Numbered from the stretch's first letter, positions 8,072-16,274 are shown. The stretch: 64,000 bases of DNA from Rhizobium leguminosarum (GCF_004123835.1 NZ_MZMU01000019.1:305633-369632), one strand, 5' to 3'. The notes: generated by a model from the letters alone, not told the origin. Numbers and translations are program-made.

Positions 8072-9987
8072 CACCTGAACAGCAGCAGGCTCTGGCAATC
8101 GCATCCGCGCGACTGAGGCTTCAGAACCAGCAGCAAGGACAGCCGGCAGATGATGCTCTTTCGGTTTCGAGAACTGGCGTCGGTGGCCTGATCGAAGGCA
8201 TTCCGATCGCTGGGCCGATCATCCGCGACTGGACGGAGCGCGCTGCAGGAGCAACACTCGCAGCATTCTCGGATGAGACCTACGATCAAGTTATGGATCG
8301 CATCCACGATGCGAACAGAGCGGAAAAAGAAGCAAACCCAATCGTCGATAAGGGGGCGCAGATAGCCGGAGCCGTTGCCGGAACCATCCCGGCAGTCATG
8401 GCTGCCCCCGCGGCATTTGGGGCAGGGAGCGGAAGTTTGCTCCTGCGTTCGGGTATCTCCGGGATGACGGGCGCAACCATTGGCGGGGCGGATGCTGGTG
8501 TTCGCTCAGGGGGTGATGCGGAGAAGATCAAGGAAGGCATCACCATGGGCGGCCTGTTTGGCTTGGGTGGTCCCGTGGCCGGAAAAGTCGTTGGGGCTGG
8601 AGCCCGGTCTCTCGTCGATGCCCTCCGCACTCGTGCCGCAGCACGAATGGCTGGCATGGACCCGCAGGCGTTCGGCTACTTCCGGCGCGCGTTTACCGAC
8701 GATGGCCTGGACGCGGTGAGCTTGCCCCAGAGATTGCAGGAGATGGGGTCTAACGCTATTCCAGCCGACCTTGGGCCGAACCTTCAGAAGCAGGCAGGTG
8801 CGCTCGCGGCAACGCCCGGCGCGGCGCAGACGACGATTCGAACCACGCTCGCCGATCGCGCCGCGGGCGCCAACGCCCGGATTGGTCAAACGATCGACGA
8901 AACGACTGGTCGAAACGTCGTCCCGTCTGGGGTCCAGGCCGATATCGCCGCAAACCAGAATGCTCATTCGCCGCTCTATCGCGAGGCATTCCGCGAGGCC
9001 ACGCCGTACAATACCGAGCCGATCGCATCCGCGCTCGAGGCTGACATCAGCCGGCTTCGCGGCCCTGCGCAAGCCAGGCTGCGCCAAGTGCGCGGCATGC
9101 TTAACATCGCGGACTCCAATGTTCTGTCTACCGATCCCGGCGTCATGTTTCAGTCTCGCCAGGCGATCGACGGACTTTTGAAGACGGAGATTGATCCGAA
9201 GGTGATCTCAGCGTTGACCGAAGCTCGACAGATGCTCGACGACGGCCTCACGCGCGCGGTCCCCCGCATCAAAGAGGTTGATGCGGGATACGCCGAACTT
9301 GCTCGTCAGGACGAGGCAGTGACACGTGGTCAGCAGGTTTTGGATAGTGGCCGAACCGCACCCAGGCCATCAGAACTCGCGGGAGAGGTCGAGCGCGGCG
9401 CTCAGCCGCAGGGAATGCAGATCGGGCCTTCAGCGGTACCGTTGCGGCTGTCTCAGGGTGCCAGGGCCGAGATTGACCGCATAGTCGGCACAAATTCCAA
9501 CGATATCGTCGCCATGAATAGGCTGATCAAGGGAGAGGGCGACTGGAACCGCGCGCGTCTCGCAACTCTGTTTGGCCCAGAGAAAGCGGAGCGGCTGTTC
9601 AAAGTGCTCGATAACGAGAGCATCTATGCCGATACCGCCAACACAGTGACCCGCAACAGCGAAACCGCGGCACGTCTTGCTGCTCAGAACGAGTTGGGTG
9701 GGGGCAGCGGAAACTTCGGTGTGAAGGAAGCATTCAAGGCTGGAGGCTTTCTCGGTGCAGCACGATCGGCCGCTATCGACAAGGTCGACGGCATCGTGAA
9801 GGCGCTGATGTCGAGCAACACCGGTAACGCCACCCGCGAGAGCCTGGCACGGGCTCTTGTCGGGGAGCAGCGGGAAAAGCTAGTCGAAGGGCTGATGAGA
9901 GCAAAGGGGATGGGAACGACGCCCGCTTTAGTCGATCCGGTCGTCAAAGCCCTGCTTCTGAACGCTGGAACCGCGCGGACGCGATGA
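8059..9987 (+). CDS. Large internal virion / DNA ejection protein
   Basis: The 642-residue protein starts thirteen bases inside the previous gene. It has two Gly/Ala-rich hydrophobic stretches near residues 90-170 (AGAVAGTIPAVMAAPAAFGAG, GITMGGLFGLGGPVAG), which could insert in membranes, followed by long Ala/Arg-rich helices to the end. This composition and its position after a muralytic virion protein match P22 or T7-type internal proteins that form the DNA-ejection channel. No enzymatic motif is visible. The final sixty bases overlap a small gene on the opposite strand. Confidence 0.55.
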   Translation: MAEMTPEQQQALAIASARLRLQNQQQGQPADDALSVSRTGVGGLIEGIPIAGPIIRDWTERAAGATLAAFSDETYDQVMDRIHDANRAEKEANPIVDKGAQIAGAVAGTIPAVMAAPAAFGAGSGSLLLRSGISGMTGATIGGADAGVRSGGDAEKIKEGITMGGLFGLGGPVAGKVVGAGARSLVDALRTRAAARMAGMDPQAFGYFRRAFTDDGLDAVSLPQRLQEMGSNAIPADLGPNLQKQAGALAATPGAAQTTIRTTLADRAAGANARIGQTIDETTGRNVVPSGVQADIAANQNAHSPLYREAFREATPYNTEPIASALEADISRLRGPAQARLRQVRGMLNIADSNVLSTDPGVMFQSRQAIDGLLKTEIDPKVISALTEARQMLDDGLTRAVPRIKEVDAGYAELARQDEAVTRGQQVLDSGRTAPRPSELAGEVERGAQPQGMQIGPSAVPLRLSQGARAEIDRIVGTNSNDIVAMNRLIKGEGDWNRARLATLFGPEKAERLFKVLDNESIYADTANTVTRNSETAARLAAQNELGGGSGNFGVKEAFKAGGFLGAARSAAIDKVDGIVKALMSSNTGNATRESLARALVGEQREKLVEGLMRAKGMGTTPALVDPVVKALLLNAGTARTR

Positions 9988-10161
9988 CGGATCGACCCAG
10001 CAAATAATCAGGTAAAGAGCGATCACGAATAGGACGCCGACTATGAGGCCGCCGTTGAAATCGTCGCCAACGACATATCTCAGCGCGTCAACGCCAGACA
10101 CGACTGCGTAAAGCAATGCGGTCGTCGCAACAATGCAGCCGATTTGCAGAAGTCGGATCAT
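9928..10161 (-). CDS. Small two-helix membrane protein, antisense in late operon
   Basis: A 77-residue frame on the minus strand starts at ATG 10161. Two hydrophobic segments are clear: residues 3-24 (LLQIGCIVATTALLYAVVSGV) and about 38-55 (GLIVGVLFVIALYLIICW), followed by a charged Arg/Lys/Asp tail. It fills the only sizeable gap in the late operon between the ejection protein and tail fibre and overlaps the former by 60 bp. No good ribosome-binding site is visible. The opposite orientation suggests a moron expressed from the lysogen, for example acting in superinfection exclusion, but this is inference. Confidence 0.45.
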   Translation of the reverse strand: MIRLLQIGCIVATTALLYAVVSGVDALRYVVGDDFNGGLIVGVLFVIALYLIICWVDPSSRPRGSSVQKQGFDDRID

Positions 10162-10229
10162 GACGCAACCAGTACTACACCCGTCGAGGCCTCGCAATTC
10201 GCGGGGCCGCTTCTTTTTGGAGAAGGTGA

Positions 10230-11363
10230 ATGCCCAGAAATTCCTCAGGCGTATATTCGAAGCCAGCCGGAACCACACCTTCCGTCGGCCAGGTCATCGA
10301 CCCCGTACCGTGGAACGCGCTGACCACCGACCTCGGCAACGAAATCACCAACTCGCTTCCGCGTGATGGGTCGGCTCCGATGACGGCGCCGCTGAAGAAC
10401 GCCGACGGCACGCAGGCTCAGCCTTCCGTTACGTTCTCTTCCGACATCACGACCGGCATGTATCGCAAGGCGTCCGGTGTCGGCGCTCTGGTTGCCGGCG
10501 GGTCGGAAATCCTGAATTGGTCAGGCTCCGGCGTCGGTGTTACGGGCAATTTCTCGGCATCTGGCGTCCTTAAGGGGCGTATCGACTACGTCGAGAAAAG
10601 CGGCAATTATCTCGCGGTAGCGGCTGATGCCGGATCTACCATTCGCTTCACTGCGGCTGCTACCCTATCACTTACTGCTGCTGCGACCTTGGCCTCCGGC
10701 TGGTCAATTGACGTCTTCGCCTACGGTGGGGATGTCTCCGTGACACCCGATGGCACTGAAGCGATCAACGGTATCGCCACTCCACTCGTGGTCAAGCAGG
10801 GTCGAAAGCTGACGATGTATTGCGATGGTGTGGGCTTTTATACAGCCGTCCCTGGGGCGTGGGAGACGATCGGCGAAAATAGTGCGTCTGCAGCTGCGGC
10901 AGTCACTGTTACGAATTTGATCGGTTTTAAACGGCTTCGCATCACCGGCTACATGCAACCAGCGACCGCTGCTCAATTGTTACTGAGAACAAGCGTGAAC
11001 AACGGCAGTTCTTTTGATCAAAACAGCGGCGACTACACGTGGTACGCAGTTTATGGAAATGGAACCGCCGCAGCTTCTGTCAATGGAACTTCGACGGCCG
11101 TTGGGGTCGGTGCAGGCGGTACGACAAATAATGCTGACCTGACCGGCGGCATACAATTCGAAATTACAATGGAGAATTTCAACAAAGGTAGAAGCACAAA
11201 GGGTTTGATCACCTTTGGAAACATCGCAGGTTCAAATAACTTCGCTGTGGGCACGATCCAATTTCTAAGAAACGGCATTATTGCCCGGAATGCCTTTCAG
11301 CTCATTACAGCTGGTGCAGTCAATGCCTTCTGGGAGGTTTTGGTTGAGGGGGTACGCGGATGA
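10230..11363 (+). CDS. Phage tail fibre protein
   Basis: A 377-residue protein, begun after a TTTTTGGAGAAGGTG ribosome-binding region. The N-terminus (residues 1-75) has the opening often seen in podoviral fibres (PAGTTPSVGQVIDPVPWNAL), followed by SVTFSSDITTGMYR, a motif repeated in many phage fibre collars. The remainder is beta-rich with Gly/Ser/Thr/Asn and ends in a compact domain. It lies after the ejection genes and before a small protein with a four-base overlap (ATGA). Role: host recognition or attachment of the distal fibre. No depolymerase motif seen. Confidence 0.65.
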   Translation: MPRNSSGVYSKPAGTTPSVGQVIDPVPWNALTTDLGNEITNSLPRDGSAPMTAPLKNADGTQAQPSVTFSSDITTGMYRKASGVGALVAGGSEILNWSGSGVGVTGNFSASGVLKGRIDYVEKSGNYLAVAADAGSTIRFTAAATLSLTAAATLASGWSIDVFAYGGDVSVTPDGTEAINGIATPLVVKQGRKLTMYCDGVGFYTAVPGAWETIGENSASAAAAVTVTNLIGFKRLRITGYMQPATAAQLLLRTSVNNGSSFDQNSGDYTWYAVYGNGTAAASVNGTSTAVGVGAGGTTNNADLTGGIQFEITMENFNKGRSTKGLITFGNIAGSNNFAVGTIQFLRNGIIARNAFQLITAGAVNAFWEVLVEGVRG

Positions 11364-11668
11364 AAATCCTTGTTAATGGTGAAGAAGTCGAGTTGACCCC
11401 GAGCGAAGCCGCCGAACTTGCGGCAAGTGCGGTTGTCGCGGCGCCGACAGATTATTCGGTCCCCAAATTGACGGTCGTTCAGCGCTTGACCGACGAAGAA
11501 GCGGAGACCGTCTATCCGGCGATGTCCGCGATGCCGGCGAAGCTTCGGTTCGTCTGGGATACCGCGTCGGAAATTCGATCCGATAGCGAATTCTTCGGCA
11601 CGCTTCAGGCCTTTCTGACTGGCACCATTGGCCCGGATCGCGCCGCCGAAGTTCTGCAGCCGGAATAG
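11360..11668 (+). CDS. Small phage protein after tail fibre
   Basis: A 102-residue acidic protein overlapping the tail-fibre stop by four bases. It starts MKILVNGEEVELTPSEAAELA, a compact beta hairpin plus helix, and continues with acidic helices. The position immediately behind the fibre gene, with coupled translation, is typical of fibre assembly or chaperone proteins, but no family is recognised from the sequence. Confidence 0.55.
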   Translation: MKILVNGEEVELTPSEAAELAASAVVAAPTDYSVPKLTVVQRLTDEEAETVYPAMSAMPAKLRFVWDTASEIRSDSEFFGTLQAFLTGTIGPDRAAEVLQPE

Positions 11669-11681
11669 CGGAGGTGCGGCG

Positions 11682-12185
11682 ATGATCTTTCGCTATCTCC
11701 TCTATTTTCCGGCGAACCTCGTGTTCGTGCTGCTGTCATATCTTCTGTCGCCCGCACTTGCTGCCCTATCTCTGCTGACCGGGCCGCGGCTCCCCGGCAT
11801 CCTGCAATGGTTCTCCACGCTCGACGCTGATCTGGACGGCGGCATATCCCAGCGCGTGAAGGGATATGAGCCCGATCTCACCGGCTGGGATCTCTGGTGG
11901 CAACGAACCTGCTGGATCTGCCGCAATCCCGCCCATGGCTGGCAGTCGGAACTGCTCGGAATGCCGGCGTTCGGAACTATCATCGCCCAGCAGTGGATTA
12001 GCGAAGACCCGAAACAGCAAATCTACCTGATGCAGACGGCGAGGGGTGTGCGCTTCTTCTGCTTCAAGCGCGATCAACCGCTGTTCGGCGGGTTCTATCT
12101 CAAGCTCTGGTTCGGCTGGGTGAACAAGTCCTACGACGGCCGGAACCATCACTACGCATTCCAAATCGGGCCGAAGCGGCGGTAG
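11682..12185 (+). CDS. Phage membrane-anchored protein of unknown function
   Basis: The ATG at 11682 follows a GCGGAGGTG site by seven bases, giving 167 residues. One or two hydrophobic helices occupy residues 3-33 (YLLYFPANLVFVLLSYLLSP), and the rest is a soluble Trp-rich domain (WDLWWQRTCWICRNPAHGWQ) with a Cys-x-x-Cys pair. Such proteins occur just before lysis genes in rhizobial phages. A metal site at the two cysteines is possible. Function is not known. Confidence 0.55.
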   Translation: MIFRYLLYFPANLVFVLLSYLLSPALAALSLLTGPRLPGILQWFSTLDADLDGGISQRVKGYEPDLTGWDLWWQRTCWICRNPAHGWQSELLGMPAFGTIIAQQWISEDPKQQIYLMQTARGVRFFCFKRDQPLFGGFYLKLWFGWVNKSYDGRNHHYAFQIGPKRR

Positions 12186-12191
12186 ACCTCC

Positions 12192-12254
12192 ATGCTCGTC
12201 AACAACTGGCGCGAGGTGCTTAATTGGGCCTGGTCGGTGCGCCTGATGGCCAGC
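12192..12254 (+). pseudogene. Holin N-terminal remnant
   Basis: The first twenty or so codons (MLVNNWREVLNWAWSVRLMA) closely resemble the start of the small holin-like gene at 12662 (MLVHNWRRVL). The preceding bases are also alike (CCATGCTCGTC in both). After about 12254 the frame only reads through the antisense of the lipoprotein gene, so the rest of a normal 65-70 residue holin-like protein is missing. I read it as the stump left when the lipoprotein gene inserted, or as a partial duplication. Confidence 0.5.
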
Positions 12255-12266
12255 CATGCGGGCACC

Positions 12267-12566
12267 TTAGCATTTCACGTAAATCATGTAGGTCCTGGCA
12301 GGGCGACCCAGATCGGATGTGCCGGTCTCGATCACAGATTCCTTAATGATGCGACCGGCAGGGCATCGCGTCTTCAGATAATTAAGTGCGTGGCGTTCGC
12401 GGTCTTCTTTGTCTTCCGGATTGTACCCGACGTCGGGGGTGTTGCTCATTTGCAGAGCGTGGTCCGCTCCGGGGACCGGAACGGGGGCTACCTCGATGTC
12501 ACCGCTCTGCGTCTGGCACCCTGCCAGCGCAACCGATAGTACCAGTACAAGAGCCTTTGCCTGCAT
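12267..12566 (-). CDS. Lipoprotein moron inside the lysis cassette
   Basis: A 99-residue minus-strand gene starts at ATG 12566 with a strong AAGGAGA site. It has a classic lipoprotein signal (MQAKALVLVLSVALAGC) with the lipobox LAGC at residues 14-17, then a soluble domain with two more cysteines and an Arg/Lys-rich centre. It runs against the late operon and sits between a holin remnant and the intact holin-like gene. Phage lipoproteins in such positions often alter the lysogen surface or block further infection; that role is inferred. It is not an Rz1, which is present separately at 13482. Confidence 0.65.
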   Translation of the reverse strand: MQAKALVLVLSVALAGCQTQSGDIEVAPVPVPGADHALQMSNTPDVGYNPEDKEDRERHALNYLKTRCPAGRIIKESVIETGTSDLGRPARTYMIYVKC

Positions 12567-12661
12567 GATCGGGTCTCCTTCCCCAAATCGGTTGTAGATC
12601 AGCAAGGCATTCAGAAACAAGCGCGCCTCATCGGCCACCACCCACAATCTGGAGTTTATCC

Positions 12662-12859
12662 ATGCTCGTCCATAACTGGAGGCGCGTTCTCGCGCGCTCC
12701 CTGTCGCTTTGGTGCGTCTATTTTGCGGGAGCCTTTGAACTCGCGCCGTACATCGTCCCGTATCTCGATGGCTACATCCCACCGTGGCTGTCGATCGTCC
12801 TCCCGCTGCTTTCCATCCCGGCTCGCGTAATCGATCAGAGGCTTTCCAATGGCAAATAG
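12662..12859 (+). CDS. Holin-like small membrane protein
   Basis: A 65-residue protein with two hydrophobic segments (SLWCVYFAGAFELAPYIV at about 14-31 and WLSIVLPLLSIPARVI at about 41-56), a charged start (MLVHNWRRVLARS) and a basic tail. It overlaps the lysozyme gene by eleven bases. Size, topology and position directly before the endolysin support a holin. With a SAR-type endolysin it could be a pinholin, but nothing in the sequence decides this. An ATCTGGAGTTT site precedes the ATG. Confidence 0.6.
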   Translation: MLVHNWRRVLARSLSLWCVYFAGAFELAPYIVPYLDGYIPPWLSIVLPLLSIPARVIDQRLSNGK

Positions 12860-13313
12860 GATGAAGAAGGGCAGCGCAGTCGCTGCAATGGCCGTGGCTT
12901 TGGTCGGCTCGTTCGAAGGGCTTCGGCAGAACGCCTATCCCGATCCGGCGACCCAAGGCAAGCCGTGGACGATCTGCTACGGCAGCACGAACGGGGTGAA
13001 GCCTGGCGACCGCAAGACGGTTGAGCAGTGCAAGGCGCTTCTGTCGCTCGAGCTGCAAACCTACGCTGCCGGTATTGAGCGCTGCGTCAAGGTTCCTCTG
13101 CCGGATGCGCGCTTCGTCGCCCTGACTTCATTCGGATATAACGTCGGCATTAAAGCCGCCTGCGGTTCCAGCGCGATCAAGCTCATCAACCTGGGCAAGA
13201 CCGCCGAAGGCTGCGAGGCGCTTTTGAAGTGGAACCGCGCCGCGGGGATCGTCTTCCCCGGCCTGACCAGGCGCCGGCAGAAGGAACGCCAGTTCTGCTT
13301 GGAGGGCCTGTGA
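12849..13313 (+). CDS. Phage lysozyme / endolysin (GH24, probable SAR type)
   Basis: The 154-residue protein shows a GH24 muramidase active-site region: SFEGLRQNAYPDP with Glu23 and Asp32, then WTICYG with Thr41, the Glu-Asp-Thr triad of T4/P22-type lysozymes. The C-terminal half has the GYNVG and WNRAAG motifs of the family. Residues 9-21 (SAVAAMAVALVGS) form a weakly hydrophobic Ala/Val/Gly segment after a basic start, typical of a signal-anchor-release sequence, so export may use Sec without holin pores. It overlaps the holin-like gene before it and shares a TGATG junction with the spanin gene after it. Confidence 0.85.
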   Translation: MANRMKKGSAVAAMAVALVGSFEGLRQNAYPDPATQGKPWTICYGSTNGVKPGDRKTVEQCKALLSLELQTYAAGIERCVKVPLPDARFVALTSFGYNVGIKAACGSSAIKLINLGKTAEGCEALLKWNRAAGIVFPGLTRRRQKERQFCLEGL

Positions 13314-13657
13314 TGCTCTCCCTAATCCCCGACGTCATAAAGCTGCCGGTCGCCATCACCCTCGGCGCCGTCCTTGCCTTTTATCCGGCCCGCTGGCTTG
13401 GGCAGTCCGAAGGCAGGCAGATGGCCGCAACAGCCGCCCTCACGAAATCCGTCCAGGTTCTGCGCGAAAGGAACACGATCGATGATGAAGTTTCCACTTC
13501 TGATGCTGCTGCTTTGTGCGCTGATCTCGGGCTGTCAGACGACGACAAAGCAGAGTGCGTGCGACGGGTTCTCTCGCCTGACCCCGAGCCTGCAGACGTC
13601 GGTCACGATCCTGAAGACGGATCGGCCGTTCGCCAACCAGATTGTCAGCCACAATAA
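13313..13657 (+). CDS. Inner-membrane spanin (Rz-like)
   Basis: The 114-residue frame begins at ATG 13313, sharing its A with the lysozyme stop. It has an N-terminal membrane helix (LPVAITLGAVLAFYPARWLG, about residues 9-28) and a periplasmic helical part (GRQMAATAALTKSVQVLRER) followed by an acidic tail. This is the expected topology of an i-spanin. A second lipoprotein frame is nested inside it from 13482, the hallmark of Rz/Rz1 pairs. It is somewhat short for an Rz protein. Confidence 0.65.
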   Translation: MLSLIPDVIKLPVAITLGAVLAFYPARWLGQSEGRQMAATAALTKSVQVLRERNTIDDEVSTSDAAALCADLGLSDDDKAECVRRVLSPDPEPADVGHDPEDGSAVRQPDCQPQ

Positions 13658-13688
13658 ATTCGGCGCCGCTCAAGGCTGCTGGGAGTAG
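13482..13688 (+). CDS. Outer-membrane spanin lipoprotein (Rz1-like), nested in Rz frame
   Basis: A 68-residue protein starts at ATG 13482 (MMKFPLLMLLLCALISGC) within the i-spanin gene in another frame and runs 31 bases past its end. The lipobox ISGC at residues 15-18 predicts an outer-membrane lipoprotein after cleavage. The mature part is about 50 residues, with two more cysteines. Nested or overlapping Rz1 genes are established for many phages. Together with the i-spanin it should fuse inner and outer membranes in the last step of lysis. Confidence 0.7.
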   Translation: MMKFPLLMLLLCALISGCQTTTKQSACDGFSRLTPSLQTSVTILKTDRPFANQIVSHNKFGAAQGCWE

Positions 13689-13694
13689 ACGCCC

Positions 13695-15302
13695 ATGATG
13701 AATGCCATCTCGCTCGCCCTGACGAAACCCATGGGCGGGGTGCCCGCAATTCCCCCTCCATGGGTGCCCGACCCCGATCGCTATATGCCGGCTGCCACGG
13801 GCACCCGCTGGCCGGCCGGCTTCACGCAAACTTATGCGGCCGGCTTAAATTACCAATGTTCCAAGCTCTTCTTCGGCTCGCCTGATTATGAGATCAATGA
13901 TTTCCTTATTCCGTTCGTGGGCTTCGGCTGCACGGAAGGAAGCCTCGCACCGCAAGAGACAATCTTGCCGAATGCCGACATCCTGATCGACGAAGTGTTC
14001 TTTATCCATCCGAACGGCACGGAATACCCGGTGCTTTTCGGCGGCAACGCGGCTGCTACCGTCACGGCGTCGACCGGCATTGTCTATGGGCAAGTGACGC
14101 TCCCGAGTGCGCTGCCGGCGTGGTCCGTTTTCGGCATCAGAACCGTATGGCATGGCACGGTTGGGCAGACCTACATTGGCGGCTACCGCTGTCAGCGCCA
14201 CCGGAACGAAAAATATTGGGCGGCGACTGACTTGGCGTCTGTTCAGGCGCTGGCCGTGGCGAACGGCGCAAGCACGCCAGCCAGGGACACGTTCTATAAT
14301 ACCGTGGGGAACGAGAGCAATTCGCAGCCACTCGCCTATGGTCCTGCGATGGTCTTGGCCAAGGGGTGGGACGGCCGGCCGGTTCCGATGGTTCTGTCCG
14401 ATAGCCTCATCGAGCGTCAGGAGATTGCCGCCACCGCCGATGCCAGGCGCAACATGGGCATGTGGCTGCGCTGGCTTGATGTCCGAGATCCGGTATGGGG
14501 GAGTATCATACCCCTCGTCATGGGCGTCCCCGGTTCGAAGTCGGTGCAGGAACTGGCGACATCGGCAACCAAGCGCTGGGCCATGATCGACGCGATCCGA
14601 GACACATACAACGGCGGCAAGAATATCTGGACGTTCGTTCTCGATCAGTCCGGCCGCAACGATAACAGCGCCACGCCAAGCACATGGTCGAACGCCAAGC
14701 TCGGCTTGGTCGACCGCGTCAAGACGCGCTATGGGGCGGGCATCCATGTCGTCGGCGTCACCCTAATTCCGACCATGACCGCCTCGTCGGACAGCGGCCG
14801 GACGGTCGCGGGCTATACCGTTCCCGCCTTATGGACAACCACGTTGACGACGGTGAACAACACCATCAAGGCGAGTTCTCGTTACGCCAAGGTCATCGAT
14901 CAGCTGCTTGCCTTCACGGCCGACACTGATCCGACGAAGTCGACGGCGGCCGAAATGTTCCCTCTGGGGAATGTCGTTGGACATCCCGGCAACCAGGACG
15001 GCGTGACGACATGGGACACGATCAAGTTGCCGGCTTCGGTTCCGAACGGCACTCGCATCATGTTCGAATATCAGCCTGGTCTTTGGACATCGAGAACCAC
15101 CTACGACCGCGTAGACAATGGCGATGGGACGGCGGACTATAAGGTCATTGAAGTCTTTGCCACCAATGTCCAGGACAATGCGGCGCTGCTCGCCCATGGC
15201 ATGAACCTCGACGTTTCGTCTTACGTCCATCCGGTGCTGCAGGGGGTCTTGCGATTTGTCAGCCGACTGCCGCAATCCGAAAAGCTGAAATTCTATCCGT
15301 AG
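13695..15302 (+). CDS. SGNH-hydrolase-like phage tail protein (putative deacetylase/esterase)
   Basis: A 535-residue protein with a beta-rich N-terminal part (about 1-215) and an SGNH-like domain behind it. Candidate blocks are VLSDSLIE (block I, Ser near 238), DQSGRNDNS (block III, Asn in the GxND pattern) and a C-terminal DVSSYVHP (block V, Asp and His). The order is right for the SGNH esterase family, which includes polysaccharide deacetylases. Its place among virion and lysis genes suggests a tail-borne enzyme acting on host surface polysaccharide. Block I has Ser-Asp-Ser instead of Gly-Asp-Ser, so catalytic status is uncertain. Confidence 0.5.
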   Translation: MMNAISLALTKPMGGVPAIPPPWVPDPDRYMPAATGTRWPAGFTQTYAAGLNYQCSKLFFGSPDYEINDFLIPFVGFGCTEGSLAPQETILPNADILIDEVFFIHPNGTEYPVLFGGNAAATVTASTGIVYGQVTLPSALPAWSVFGIRTVWHGTVGQTYIGGYRCQRHRNEKYWAATDLASVQALAVANGASTPARDTFYNTVGNESNSQPLAYGPAMVLAKGWDGRPVPMVLSDSLIERQEIAATADARRNMGMWLRWLDVRDPVWGSIIPLVMGVPGSKSVQELATSATKRWAMIDAIRDTYNGGKNIWTFVLDQSGRNDNSATPSTWSNAKLGLVDRVKTRYGAGIHVVGVTLIPTMTASSDSGRTVAGYTVPALWTTTLTTVNNTIKASSRYAKVIDQLLAFTADTDPTKSTAAEMFPLGNVVGHPGNQDGVTTWDTIKLPASVPNGTRIMFEYQPGLWTSRTTYDRVDNGDGTADYKVIEVFATNVQDNAALLAHGMNLDVSSYVHPVLQGVLRFVSRLPQSEKLKFYP

Positions 15303-15310
15303 GCGAACGC

Positions 15311-15739
15311 ATGACATCCAATGACGACATCCTTCGCGCGCTCGGCCGGGTCGAAGGCAGATTGACCGGAATCGAGGATAGCGTTTCCCACCTTCGCGAG
15401 GAGGTAAGCGACGAAAAGGATAGTGCCCATGAAAGTCGTTCCGTCATCCACAGACGGCTCGACGAGCAGGCCAAGCAAATCCATCTCCTCGACATGACGA
15501 TAACGGTCAGCAGTGGCGTCGATGGCCAGATCCGCGAGGAGATCAAAAGCGTCAAGGAGACCGTCGAGAAGAACCACGAAGCGGTCGCCCCCACTCTCGA
15601 GGAGTGGAAAAAAATGAAGACCCTCGGCTACGGCATCTCGGGGCTCATCGCCTTCGCCGGCCTAACAGTAGGCGGTATTGTCGCCTACATGAGCGACGGC
15701 GCGGTTGCAGCACTGCGGCACTGGCTGAAAATCAACTGA
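15311..15739 (+). CDS. DUF1515-type coiled-coil membrane protein
   Basis: The 142-residue product starts with MTSNDDILRALGRVEGRLTGIED, has a long heptad-repeat coiled coil to about residue 105, and a C-terminal membrane helix (GISGLIAFAGLTVGGIVAYM). This layout, and the R-x-E-G-R-L-T-G start, matches a family common in rhizobial prophages (DUF1515, as I recall it). It is the last gene of the late operon and is followed by a stem-loop. Function unknown; the tail-anchored coiled coil suggests an envelope-associated assembly. Confidence 0.6.
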   Translation: MTSNDDILRALGRVEGRLTGIEDSVSHLREEVSDEKDSAHESRSVIHRRLDEQAKQIHLLDMTITVSSGVDGQIREEIKSVKETVEKNHEAVAPTLEEWKKMKTLGYGISGLIAFAGLTVGGIVAYMSDGAVAALRHWLKIN

Positions 15740-15761
15740 TCCTTGACCACTTCAGAAAAGG

Positions 15762-15781
15762 AGCCCCGGCTAAGCGGGGCT
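15762..15781 (+). terminator. Stem-loop after late operon
   Basis: AGCCCCG and CGGGGCT form a 7-bp perfect stem with a six-base loop, twenty-two bases after the last late gene. The following bases are AGTTATG, so the T tract is weak. Likely the end of the late transcript. Confidence 0.5.
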
Positions 15782-16274
15782 AGTTATGGGGTGTTACAGG
15801 AGTGGACCGCACAGAGTATCGAAGTGCATGGCTGTTCTAATACACACCTCCGCACGGCCCTAGGCGGTTACGATCGGCGGCGCCTTTTGTTCCCGAGGCG
15901 ACAGAATTCTTTTGATCAGTCGCACCAATCGGGTCGCCTAAGCCGGCGATGGTACTGTGGCAGCCTTCAGCATTGGCCGAAAAAACTGACACTGAGGTGT
16001 GACGGGAGCGGGCCGCTCAGCGTAAAACTGAACGACCCGCGGTGCAGGGGTTTGGATCGAGCGGCCACGGCGGTGACCCAATCGTGTATCCGGCCTAGTC
16101 GCCTGTTTGGGGCGCTGGTCCAGGTGCGAAGCGGGAAGTAGGCGGCAAAGCGGCTCCGCGCACTCTAGTCGGTGCGGATTTTGTCCCGGCCTGTCCTACT
16201 TCATACTTATCACGCGTGCCGTTTATGCCGTCCTGCACCTATTGATGTTGTTTAAGAATGGGCTTAGCTGGGAA
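15782..16274. other. Non-coding interval with a hairpin beside IS110
   Basis: About 490 bases without a convincing gene; an open plus-strand frame here has no family features and odd composition. A hairpin at 16008-16040 pairs GCGGGCCGCTCAG with CTGAACGACCCGC (11 of 13 positions) around a seven-base A-rich loop. The interval is downstream of the IS110 transposase, so one end of the element and possibly its structured guide RNA may lie in it. The boundary with phage DNA could not be fixed. Confidence 0.4.

Noticed and set aside
12192..12539. A 115-codon plus-strand frame starting at the holin remnant
   Set aside because: After about twenty codons it only reads the antisense of the lipoprotein gene; kept as a remnant.
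15743..16141. A 132-codon plus-strand frame between the late operon and IS110
   Set aside because: No ribosome-binding site, no domain, and it runs through a terminator and a hairpin; treated as non-coding.
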